35,240 bases of DNA from UBA5760 sp964649385 (GTDB lineage: Bacteria > Chloroflexota > Dehalococcoidia > Dehalococcoidales > UBA5760), in contig CAZYRA010000001.1 of assembly GCA_964649385.1 (NCBI GenBank), positions 1 through 35,240 of the forward strand, written 5' to 3'. A model generated the notes under the pieces. That model did no database searches and was not told where the DNA came from. It saw only the letters and a list, made by a program, of their open reading frames with translations. The position numbers and the translations under genes were made by a program. Below are positions 22,706-29,974 of the stretch, piece after piece (positions within the stretch are counted from its first letter, which is position 1; the number at the start of each line of letters is the position of its first letter).

Positions 22706-23746
22706 TCAGTGGTTACCTGCGTTATCGTCTGGTGATGGAGGTGCTTTGTCATAGACCCTGAGGTAACACGAGAGCAGTTTACTGTAGATGCTCACCTGCC
22801 AGCCTTTCTCTGCTTGTGCCCTCAGCTCTTTTTTCGAGAAGTCTCTTAGGTAGCTGAGGATCCCCCCGTTCATGATCACTGGAAATCGCCAGATGAAGAT
22901 GCTCTCTACAATAACCCCAGGGATAGTGAATACATCATCCAACTCCATAAACTTTGGTGCCAGGTGAATGGCAAGTTTGTCCAGTCTATCACGCTCTTCA
23001 ACGGTCAGGTGGTGTCTCAAGCGTGTATGATAGACCAGGTCAAAGGAATCCTCGGGGAGGTCTTGTAGCTCAAAGGCATCGGTGTTGAAGAGTACTATTG
23101 AGAATCTCTGTGCCGCCGCTCTCACCTTCAGCTCGTTTAGCTCCTCGGTTCCCAGGTGGGAAATGGTCTCTATCTTAAGCATCCCTCTGGAGGTAAGGTT
23201 GGTAAATTTTCTGGTGATAACATCAAGAATGGCAGGGGAATAGTCAACCCCGATGATAAGTAGCGGAAAGTCGAAACGGCTCCTCAGCAGTTGGTAGAGG
23301 ACTTGTCTTTCCAGCTCCATCCCACCGCAACCGAAGCTGGCTACCACAATAGGCTCTTTCTTGATTTTTTTTAGCCTTTCCAATTCCTGGATGATTTGTT
23401 GCCTGATTGGCCGTAGGATTCTACCCATCCATATCTCAAACCAGGAGAGTGTCTCCAGAAGCACGTTTTGCCATTTGGGAAAGGGCAGGTCAGCAAGCTC
23501 GACAATCTTGGCTCGATCTCTTCTCAATCTGGGCGCTCGGAACAATAACCACCATAGATAGCTCAAAGGGAAGCGGAGCATCCGGAAGAACTCAATGTTG
23601 ATTTTTACTCCTTCTTTGTAGTCCGGGTGGTCCCTTATGGATTCCAGATCGGCAAGGATTTCATTAATCTGCCGGTATCTTTTGAAGTTTCTCTTGTAGG
23701 GAACGGCGTAGGTAAGACCTATCAGGCAGCCTACAATGGCCAGCAC
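22706..23746 (-). CDS. Membrane-anchored SAM-dependent methyltransferase-like protein
   Basis: 346 residues from a GTG at 23746. The N terminus is a membrane segment (VGCLIGLTYAV), with a second hydrophobic stretch near residues 58-70 (RFPLSYLWWLLF). The C-terminal part is a class I methyltransferase: motif I VVASFGCGGMELE at about 134-146, the acidic end of strand 2 in IIGVDYSPAIL, and DAFELQDLPEDSFDLVYHT as later motifs. The start is uncertain: a strong GGGAGG (23773-23778) is 8 bases from an in-frame ATT (23764), which would complete the first membrane helix, but is too far from the GTG. Substrate unknown. Probably acquired together with the gene after it. Confidence 0.72.
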   Translation of the reverse strand: MLAIVGCLIGLTYAVPYKRNFKRYRQINEILADLESIRDHPDYKEGVKINIEFFRMLRFPLSYLWWLLFRAPRLRRDRAKIVELADLPFPKWQNVLLETLSWFEIWMGRILRPIRQQIIQELERLKKIKKEPIVVASFGCGGMELERQVLYQLLRSRFDFPLLIIGVDYSPAILDVITRKFTNLTSRGMLKIETISHLGTEELNELKVRAAAQRFSIVLFNTDAFELQDLPEDSFDLVYHTRLRHHLTVEERDRLDKLAIHLAPKFMELDDVFTIPGVIVESIFIWRFPVIMNGGILSYLRDFSKKELRAQAEKGWQVSIYSKLLSCYLRVYDKAPPSPDDNAGNH

Positions 23747-24032
23747 AATTATAGCGATAGTAATCTCTTTGTCCTCCCTTTTCTTTAGCTCTTCGGCTGC
23801 CTCCTACTGGCAGCAGTGCTGGAGATACCGAGAAGTACCCCGGGACAAACGGTGATGATGACACAGCTCGGCGGGTGCTGCAGTTTCACTCCACATTGGC
23901 CCCCGGTTCGAATAGTACTGTGTTGGGGGCAAGGGCAATAAAGGCGCGGCTTCAGGTAATAATACCCCAGGCATAAAATTACTGTCAACAGTAGGTATGA
24001 GGAGGGGGTAACGCTATAAGGTAGTCGGGCAA
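23747..24032. other. Intergenic stretch without a convincing gene
   Basis: About 290 bases between the methyltransferase and mtmB. It holds a minus-strand promoter and, in one minus frame ending at a TAA at 23785, a hydrophobic Cys-rich stretch (CVIITVCPGVLLGISSTAAS) without a start codon I can defend. Another frame has an ATG whose ORF meets a TAG and then runs in frame into the methyltransferase. No RNA gene or repeat was seen. Confidence 0.5.
23959..23988 (-). promoter_or_regulatory. Promoter candidate for the methyltransferase gene
   Basis: Minus-strand TTGACA (23983-23988), 18-base spacer, TATTAT (23959-23964). This leaves a leader of about 200 bases before the gene. Confidence 0.5.
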
Positions 24033-24073
24033 AAAGAAGACGTCCACCACCCGTTACCAGTTGGTGGACGTCT
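24033..24073 (-). terminator. Terminator of mtmB
   Basis: AGACGTCCACCA and TGGTGGACGTCT form a perfect 12-bp stem with a 12-base loop (24038-24073), followed on the minus strand by CTTTTT. It starts 19 bases after the mtmB stop. Confidence 0.8.
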
Positions 24074-24091
24074 CGTTGGTCATATAGCCTC

Positions 24092-25492
24092 TTACAGCTT
24101 GAACTCGAAGCCAATTCTTTCCATGGTCTTCATTGCCTGGCCCAGTATCTGCACGTGCTCTTCGGTGGGGTTAAGCGTGTTAACGTCGTAGCATTCCTGG
24201 AAGGTCTTCCCTACGGGTGCCGTGTTGAAGTTTCTCTTCGGTCCCGGCCCTTCGTAGTGGGTCACCAGCTTATCAAGCAGGAAGTTCGCGCATTCCGTAT
24301 CCATTCCGGCTACGGCTCGAGCGGCATAGGCCATCATACGTGCTTCGATGGGGGTGGTGCGGTCTAGAGCAGTGCCTTTGGCTGAGGCGCAGCCGCTCAT
24401 AAGCTCACGACCGCTGACGGTATCGTTAACCGCCTGTGCTGCTGCCTCCAGCAGGCACATTTCAGTGCAAGGTCCGGCGGCAGTGTAGTACTGGTTGCCG
24501 GTAAGCAGGTGGGTGTGTTTCTCGATGGCCCGGCTTATGTGCGCCGCAACCAGCAACGTCTCCCTGGCCGTTGTGATTCCCCAGCGCACGTGAGTCGGTC
24601 CATCCAGATGCCAGTCTCCTCCAACCAACACCGGAGTGTTGAGATGGCTGGCTACGCCGACGATGGTGGTCTCCTCGACCCCACCGGCCCAGCCTCCCAA
24701 GATGGGCATCTGCTCACACATAATATTAACACCGTTCATCCTGTAATGAGCAACGAAGGTGAGAGCTTCCATATCTATCTTGAGCTCATTTAGCTGGCTC
24801 ACTTCGTGGTTATCGCAGGGTCGCATCCCTCCCGGGAAGTCGGCAGCAAGAACTCCTTCCGTGGTAAGCGGGGTCTCCGGCCCCTAGAACCCCATCCCGG
24901 GACGGCCTGCCCGTCGCACCGCTTCACGGACTGCCATTGCTTCCGCTTTGGCTGCTGCGATATCCCAAGGGGTATGGGATTTTAGGGGGTGCCCGTAGAT
25001 GGTATCGAAGACTCCGTCAACGATGCAGTCCACCAGGGGCTCCCTGGCGAATGCCTCATGGGTCTCCATAAAGATATTCTCGCTTACCGGGGCTCCGGTT
25101 GGCCCCGCCTGCAATAAGGGTGGATTGGGGTCATCAAATCTGCGTGCTGCCATTCGCCGTGCGTCCCGTCCCTCGCCGATGATAATCTCACGGGGAGCGC
25201 CGGCCATCGCCATCATTATCTCTTCTTCGGTGTACTTGATGACGCGTCCGGTTTCCGTACAGTAGGTTCCGCAGGTGGTCAGCATCTCAAGCCCTGCCTG
25301 GAACAAGCGGTCCAGAACATCATCGTCAGTAGGGTTAATCTTGCTCTTGTCGAACTTAAGCCCGTACTTCTCCTTCAGCTTTTTTGCCGTTTGCGGGATT
25401 ACCTTTCGGTCCCACTCCTGCTCGTCCATTTTGGGGCCACTCAGTGCTCGTTCATAGCTCTCGAACACATCACCCTTTTCCCTAACCGCCAT
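24092..25492 (-). CDS. mtmB: Monomethylamine:corrinoid methyltransferase with in-frame amber (pyrrolysine) codon
   Basis: MtmB moves the methyl group of monomethylamine to a corrinoid protein. The gene must be read through a TAG at 24884-24886 (codon 203); as a plain ORF it splits into 24884-25492 and 24092-24826. Before the TAG the product ends RPGMGF; after it comes GPETPLTTEG, then GGMRPCDNHEVSQLNELKID, EQMPILGGWAGGVEETTIV and NQYYTAAGPCTEMCLLEA, all as in methanogen MtmB, whose pyrrolysine is at 202. Total 466 residues, against 458 in Methanosarcina. There is no frameshift and no other stop until TAA. AAGGAGG ribosome site before the ATG. It is divergent from mttB and closed by a strong terminator. 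No MtmC-type corrinoid gene adjoins it; the one after mttB may serve both. Confidence 0.93.
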
Positions 25493-25619
25493 ATTTTGCC
25501 TCCTTCATTTTGATTAAACCCTAGGGTTATCTCTGGCAAGACTAGTCTGATATGCTACCTCCCTTCTCTCGATTCGGTTGATACTATCCCTGATAGGAAC
25601 TAAAAAGTAGGTGTAATAT

Positions 25620-25636
25620 ACCATACTAGGTATGGT
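25620..25636. promoter_or_regulatory. Palindrome ACCATAC-TAG-GTATGGT, operator candidate
   Basis: A perfect 7+7 inverted repeat with a 3-base centre in the mtmB/mttB intergenic region, about 30 bases downstream of the minus-strand promoter candidate. Size and symmetry suit a dimeric repressor. The regulator is not in the window. Confidence 0.45.
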
Positions 25637-25662
25637 GGTACTGCTATAATATACACTCTTAC

Positions 25663-25692
25663 AATATACTACCCATTCCCTTGATTTTGCAA
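25663..25692 (-). promoter_or_regulatory. Promoter candidate for mtmB
   Basis: Minus-strand TTGCAA (25687-25692), 18-base spacer, TATATT (25663-25668). The region has many AT-rich alternatives, so the choice is weak. Confidence 0.35.
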
Positions 25693-25770
25693 TACCTTTT
25701 CACAATATATTATAATCAATCAGTAATTATAAAGCACTAGGACAAATGTATCAAATTAATGACATTACTG

Positions 25771-25799
25771 TTGACAAATGCAGGCAGTAATGGTATGTT
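25771..25799 (+). promoter_or_regulatory. Promoter candidate for mttB
   Basis: TTGACA (25771-25776), 17-base spacer, TATGTT (25794-25799). Confidence 0.5.
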
Positions 25800-26017
25800 T
25801 ACGAATCATAATGGAGTTGTTTTGTCAAACAGCCAGGATAAGTGGTACCCTGTCCGCGCGTCCTACAGGTTTTAGTATCGGTGTGTTATTAGCTTTAGGG
25901 TAAGAGTTGATATTAGCCGGTTTGAAAGAAGTGATAAGGAGGTGGCCATCGGGGGTTAGTTTTAAGATAGTATGGAGTGGCGACCAGGTTAATAGAATCT
26001 GAAGATGGAGGAAGAAA

Positions 26018-27502
26018 TTGATTTTAGGAACCAAGGCTGGATATAGCCAATTTTCGGGATGTGGCCTCAATCTATTCAGTGATGATGAACTAGCTGATAT
26101 ACATCGGGCGACTCTGGATGTATTACAGAACTCGGGTATTTTGGTAATGAATGATGAGGCGAGGGAGATTTTCTATTCTCACGGCTGTGAAGTCGATAAG
26201 AAGACAAATATTGTCAAAATACCTCCTTATATGGTGGAGGAGGCGATAAGGTCAGCTCCGTCGAGGTTATTACTCGCTGCACGGAATCCGAAGTACGACA
26301 TTATTTTGGAGAGTAATCGGGTAGCCTATACCAACTTTGGTGTTGCCATAGAGATACTCGACTCGGAGACCGGTAAGGTTAGAGAGACCACCAACAAAGA
26401 CCTGGCAGAGACTGCAATATTGGCTGATGCTGCCGATGGCCTGGATGTCTACAGCATGGCAGTCACTCCCCGGGATGTGCCCAGTGAGGTGGAAGACCTT
26501 ACCGGGGCTGAGACCAGCCTCATCAACTGCAGCAAGCACTTCCACCACATTGATGTGCTGACTACAGACGGAGTCAGGGCATTCTTTGAGATGGGTGCTG
26601 CCATATCAGGTGGTGCCGAACAGATGAAGAAGCGCCCTATTTGCTCCATTCTAATCTGTCCGGTGAGTCCGATGCAGCTCAGTCCCGAGTGCTGTGAGGT
26701 TATCATCGAATCAGCACGGTTAGATATACCCTGTAATATCCTGTCAGAAGCATTGTCTGGGGGTACCGCCCCGGTTACCAATGCCGGAACGCTGTTGACC
26801 CACAATGCCGAGGTACTGGGAGGTATTACCCTGAGCCAGCTTACCAAGAAGGGGGCACCGGTAATCTACGGCAGCTCCACCACAATGCTAGACTTGAGCT
26901 ATGTTAATGCACCGGTGGGGGCTCCGGAGCTAGGCATGCTAAGTGCTGCCGTGGCCAAGCTTGCCCAGTACTACAACCTGCCCAGCTATGTTGCTGGAAC
27001 GTAGGCAGATTCCAAGCTGCCCGATGCCCAGGCGGCACACGAGAAAACGATAACATCTCTGCTGCCTGCTCTGGCTGGTGCCAATCTTATTTATGGCATG
27101 GGTATGCTGGAGTCGGGGGTAACCTGGTGTCATGAGCAGTTCATGATTGACAATGACATCGTCAAAATGATAAAGCATGCGATTCAGGGGATTGCTGTTA
27201 ATGACGATACGTTGGCGACGGAACTGGTAAAGCGGGCTCATGAGATAAAGGACTTCTTGCATCAGAAACACACCGTACAGCATATGAGAGAACAGTCCAA
27301 GCCGAAACTCATCGACCGGACCAGTCGGGGAACCTGGGAGGCAAAGGGCGGTACCGATATGACCCAGCGGGCCAGTGAGGAAGTGAAGCGGATTCTAGCC
27401 ACTCACCAGGTTGATCCTTTGAGTGATGGTGTTAAGAAGACACTGCGTGAGATTGTCGAGAGTGCTGCGGCGAGGAGGAAGGAAAAGGCGTCCTCGCACT
27501 AA
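26018..27502 (+). CDS. mttB: Trimethylamine:corrinoid methyltransferase with in-frame amber (pyrrolysine) codon
   Basis: MttB demethylates trimethylamine to dimethylamine, methylating its corrinoid protein. A TAG at 27002-27004 is codon 329; reading through gives 494 residues, almost the length of methanogen MttB (about 495, pyrrolysine near 334). The sequence before it ends LPSYVAGT and after it continues ADSKLPDAQAAHEKT, LLPALAGANLIYG and GMLESGVTWCHEQ, the normal C-terminal part of the family. As plain ORFs it breaks into 26018-27004 and a fragment starting at an internal ATG. Non-pyrrolysine relatives such as MtgB have an ordinary residue at this position. The start is TTG with a GGAGG six bases before. 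The corrinoid gene follows after 70 bases. Confidence 0.94.
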
Positions 27503-27572
27503 TTTTATTAGCATAGAACAGCTGAATCGTATAGAATAGAGTGATATAGAATAAAGGAGGTTGTTAATTACA

Positions 27573-28220
27573 ATGGGAGAACAAGAGGTACTGGCGGCGG
27601 CGAAGAAAGCAATAATAGACTACGATGTAGAAAAGGCGGAGCAGGTTGCCAAGGATGGCCTGGCAGCCGGTGTTGACCCGGTAGCCCTGATTGAGAAGGG
27701 GTTTGTGCCTGGAATAACTGAGATTGGTGATCTCTTTGATTCCGGTGAGGTATACCTGCCGGAGCTGATACTGGCGGCTGATGCCATGAAGGCAGGGACA
27801 TCGGTATGTGAGGCGGCATTCCCCGCAGGTACGGTCTCGACCAAGAAGAAGGTAATTATGGGGACGGTGGAGGGTGATATCCATGACATCGGGAAATCGA
27901 TAGTGGTCTCCTTCCTATCCGCCAACGGCTTTGATGTTTACGACCTGGGTCGTGACGTAAGCGTTGCTACCTTTATTGAGAAGGCTAAGGAGCTAAAGCC
28001 GGACGTGATTGGCAGCAGTGCCCTGCTGACGACGACGATGGGTCATCAGAAAGCACTGGAGGAGGAGTTAAGGGAAGCCGGTCTTAGGGATAAGGTGAAG
28101 ACGATTGTCGGTGGAGCGCCGGCCAGCAAGGAATGGGTTGAAAAGATAGGGGCTGATGCCTATGCCGAGAATGCTGCCGATGCCGTAACTCAGGTAAAGA
28201 AGCTGTGTGGTATAGCTTAG
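27573..28220 (+). CDS. mttC: Corrinoid protein of the methylamine methyltransferase system
   Basis: 215-residue cobalamin-binding protein that accepts the methyl group from MttB (and perhaps MtmB). The N-terminal 90 residues are the helical cap domain (GFVPGITEIGDLFDSGEVYL, then PELILAADAMKAG), and the C-terminal half is the B12-binding Rossmann domain with the cobalt-ligand motif EGDIHDIGKS, GSSALLTTTMG and VGGAP near the end. The start is the ATG at 27573, 12 bases after AAAGGAGG; a TTG directly adjoining the ribosome site is discounted. Closely follows mttB. It ends in TAG, and two further in-frame TAGs lie before the next TGA, which matters if amber is decoded. Confidence 0.94.
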   Translation: MGEQEVLAAAKKAIIDYDVEKAEQVAKDGLAAGVDPVALIEKGFVPGITEIGDLFDSGEVYLPELILAADAMKAGTSVCEAAFPAGTVSTKKKVIMGTVEGDIHDIGKSIVVSFLSANGFDVYDLGRDVSVATFIEKAKELKPDVIGSSALLTTTMGHQKALEEELREAGLRDKVKTIVGGAPASKEWVEKIGADAYAENAADAVTQVKKLCGIA

Positions 28221-28305
28221 CGATTTGATTTCAGGATCATTTAGGAGGCAGAGTTAGTTTCATAGTGAAATTATTAGACAGATTGCTTTTTGAGTGAGCT
28301 AGATT

Positions 28306-28350
28306 ACTAGCATAACCTGTAGAACCTACAGGTTATGCTAGTTTGTATTT
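28306..28350 (+). terminator. Terminator after mttB-mttC
   Basis: CTAGCATAACCTGTAG (28307-28322) and CTACAGGTTATGCTAG (28326-28341) form a perfect 16-bp stem, extendable by one pair, with a 3-base loop, followed by TTTGTATTT. It separates the methyltransferase unit from the transport genes. Confidence 0.82.
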
Positions 28351-28405
28351 GACCTAGTATAGTATAATCGAAGGTAAATTCTAATTAACAGGGAGGTGGT
28401 GCCTA

Positions 28406-28468
28406 TTGGGAATTGGACAAGAATTGATTAATTACCAGGCAAATTGTTGCCGAAAACAGATTAATTAG
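28406..28468 (+). CDS. Putative 20-residue leader peptide ending in TAG inside the next ribosome site
   Basis: GGGAGGTGGT (28391-28400) is a strong ribosome site 5 bases before a TTG; the frame reads MGIGQELINYQANCCRKQIN and stops at a TAG (28466-28468) that forms the beginning of TAGGAGG, the ribosome site of the binding-protein gene. The strength of the site and the placement of the stop suggest translation, possibly coupling. It may be chance; there is no homology to support it. Confidence 0.4.
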   Translation: MGIGQELINYQANCCRKQIN

Positions 28469-28478
28469 GAGGTATTAG

Positions 28479-29906
28479 TTGAAAAGGAAAAGCTTACTAA
28501 GACTGATTCTTGGTTTCGGTTTGGTAGCGGTACTGGTTCTGAGCGTTCCCTTGATGAGCGGCTGTACCAGCCCGGCCCCAACACCGGAACCGACGCCAAC
28601 GCCAGAACCGACACCAACACCAGAACCGACACCAGAACCGACACCAACGCCCGAACCAGCCAAGGAGGTTGTTGCTAAAATAGGCTTCCTTGCCCCGCTT
28701 ACCGGAGCATGTGCCGGGTGGGGACTCCCTGGCCTTTACGGTGATGAGATATGGGTGGAAAAATTTAATGCCAGCGGTGGTATTACCTTGTCCGATGGTA
28801 CTCACGTAACTGCTGAGCTTGTTAGCTATGATAATGAGTACATGGCTGACAAGGCAATAACCGGTGGTAAGAAGCTCGTCCTTGAGGACGACTGTGTTTT
28901 GATTCAGATGTTGGGTGGGCATACTGCAGCTGCGGTGGTCCCCTGGTTTACCCAGCAAGGGGTTGCCTCAACAACACTGTTGCCCAGCGACCTGACCCCG
29001 GATACCCTCTACCACCTGGCTCCGGTTGAGGTCTGTCCTTTCTACAATGTTACCGGTGTGGAGTGGCTGGCTCTGAACAATCCTGAGCTAAAGACATTTG
29101 CTCAATGTGCTCAGGATGATGAGCTGGGCCGGCCCGGGATGGCGGCTATGTGTGCCGCTGCTGAAGGAGCGGGACTGGAGGTTGTCTATAACGAGTTGTT
29201 TGACCCGGCGACCACTGATTTCGCTCCTATCGTTAGCGAAATGATAGCCACCGACGCCGATATCCTGAGTTGGGGAATCTCCTATTCTGATTATGTGAAC
29301 CTGCTTTGCCTGGAGGCATACAATCAGGGCTACGAGGGGCAGCTACACTCTTGTACTCTTGATTTCTACGATGCTGTCATTGAGAAGACCAGTGTCGAGT
29401 TTATGGAGGGCTTCGTCTGGCAGTTCCCCGACTTCGACGATCCGATGATGAGCGATGATTTGAATCCTTACAGTGTGTTGAGCCCGAACGAATTCTGGGA
29501 TGAGTATAACGATAAGTATCCCGGCACCTGGAGCGCGGTATCCTGGGAGTACCAGGGCCAGCTGGATCAATGGGCGCAGGCTGTAATAGTGGCTGATACT
29601 ATTGAGCCCATGGCCGTGTTTGATGCCTGGAAGGCAAATGGCGACACCATATACCATCCGTTCGGTAAAGGCACCTGGTGGGGGAAACCGTTCTGGGGTA
29701 TCGACAACGCCCTGATGGCGCCCTGGCCGGTGGTTGAGATGCAGGATGGTAAAGCCGTCATCGTCGAGTTTCGTGACCAGCTTGACTGGTGGGACCGGAA
29801 TGCCGACTTGATGGTGGAGTGGAACGAGGAATATGGCGAGATGTTCTACCAGCGTATGGGTATCACCAAGCAAGAAGCTGAAGACCTGTACGGGTTCAAG
29901 TATTAA
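28479..29906 (+). CDS. LivJ-type ABC transporter substrate-binding lipoprotein
   Basis: 475 residues. Lipoprotein signal peptide with lipobox MSGC (Cys29), then a Thr-Pro-Glu repeat linker (about 33-60) that spaces the protein from the membrane, then a two-lobed periplasmic-binding fold of the branched-chain amino acid/amide type (AKIGFLAPLTGACAGWG, LQMLGGHTAA-like region, TTDFAPIVSEMIATDADIL). The length exceeds ordinary LivJ (about 370) because of the linker and an aromatic-rich C-terminal part (WEYQGQLDQWAQ, GKGTWWGKPFWG). TTG start with TTAGGAGG. Directly downstream of the methylamine operon and followed by two permease genes; the many Trp/Tyr residues would suit a cationic methylated amine, but the ligand is not known. 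Confidence 0.88.
   Translation: MKRKSLLRLILGFGLVAVLVLSVPLMSGCTSPAPTPEPTPTPEPTPTPEPTPEPTPTPEPAKEVVAKIGFLAPLTGACAGWGLPGLYGDEIWVEKFNASGGITLSDGTHVTAELVSYDNEYMADKAITGGKKLVLEDDCVLIQMLGGHTAAAVVPWFTQQGVASTTLLPSDLTPDTLYHLAPVEVCPFYNVTGVEWLALNNPELKTFAQCAQDDELGRPGMAAMCAAAEGAGLEVVYNELFDPATTDFAPIVSEMIATDADILSWGISYSDYVNLLCLEAYNQGYEGQLHSCTLDFYDAVIEKTSVEFMEGFVWQFPDFDDPMMSDDLNPYSVLSPNEFWDEYNDKYPGTWSAVSWEYQGQLDQWAQAVIVADTIEPMAVFDAWKANGDTIYHPFGKGTWWGKPFWGIDNALMAPWPVVEMQDGKAVIVEFRDQLDWWDRNADLMVEWNEEYGEMFYQRMGITKQEAEDLYGFKY
28581..28658 (+). repeat. Short tandem repeat encoding (Thr-Pro-Glu-Pro)n linker
   Basis: Imperfect 12-18 base units of the type ACACCAGAACCG, differing by third-base changes. Encodes the Pro-rich linker of the binding lipoprotein. 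Such repeats can change length between strains. Gly/Val-rich ORFs on the opposite strand are shadows of it. Confidence 0.85.
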
Positions 29907-29924
29907 CTGGCGGTAAATATTTAG

Positions 29925-29957
29925 AGTCCAGCCGGAACTACTAGTTCCGGCTGGACT
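29925..29957 (+). terminator. Intercistronic hairpin between binding protein and permease genes
   Basis: AGTCCAGCCGGAAC (29925-29938) pairs with GTTCCGGCTGGACT (29944-29957), a perfect 14-bp stem with a 5-base loop. No T-run follows, so it is more likely a 3'-stabilising or partial-termination hairpin that raises binding-protein output over permeases. Confidence 0.6.
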
Positions 29958-29974
29958 TAAGAAAGAAGAAGAAC

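Larger units (their letters stand above)
25493..26017. promoter_or_regulatory. AT-rich divergent regulatory region between mtmB and mttB
   Basis: 525 bases with no gene, markedly AT-rich. It holds promoter candidates for both directions and a palindrome. The mttB transcript would have a leader of about 210 bases (25806-26017); I saw no known riboswitch in it. Confidence 0.6.

Noticed and set aside
24850..24886. A PYLIS-like hairpin (GGGG...CCCC) directly after the mtmB amber codon
   Set aside because: The same bases encode the conserved GPET segment, so the pairing can be a by-product of coding, and such elements are not considered essential for pyrrolysine insertion.
24884..25492. Reading mtmB as two separate genes or as a pseudogene
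   Set aside because: Both halves are intact, in the same frame, fit end to end in MtmB, and the only interruption is one TAG at the known pyrrolysine position; mttB shows the same.
28575..28660. CRISPR-like repeat
   Set aside because: Units are short, contiguous and encode a Pro-rich linker; there are no spacers. No CRISPR array was seen elsewhere.
28475..28663. Minus-strand Gly/Val/Ser-rich ORFs at the start of the binding-protein gene
   Set aside because: They are the complement of the Thr-Pro-Glu repeat and have no ribosome site.
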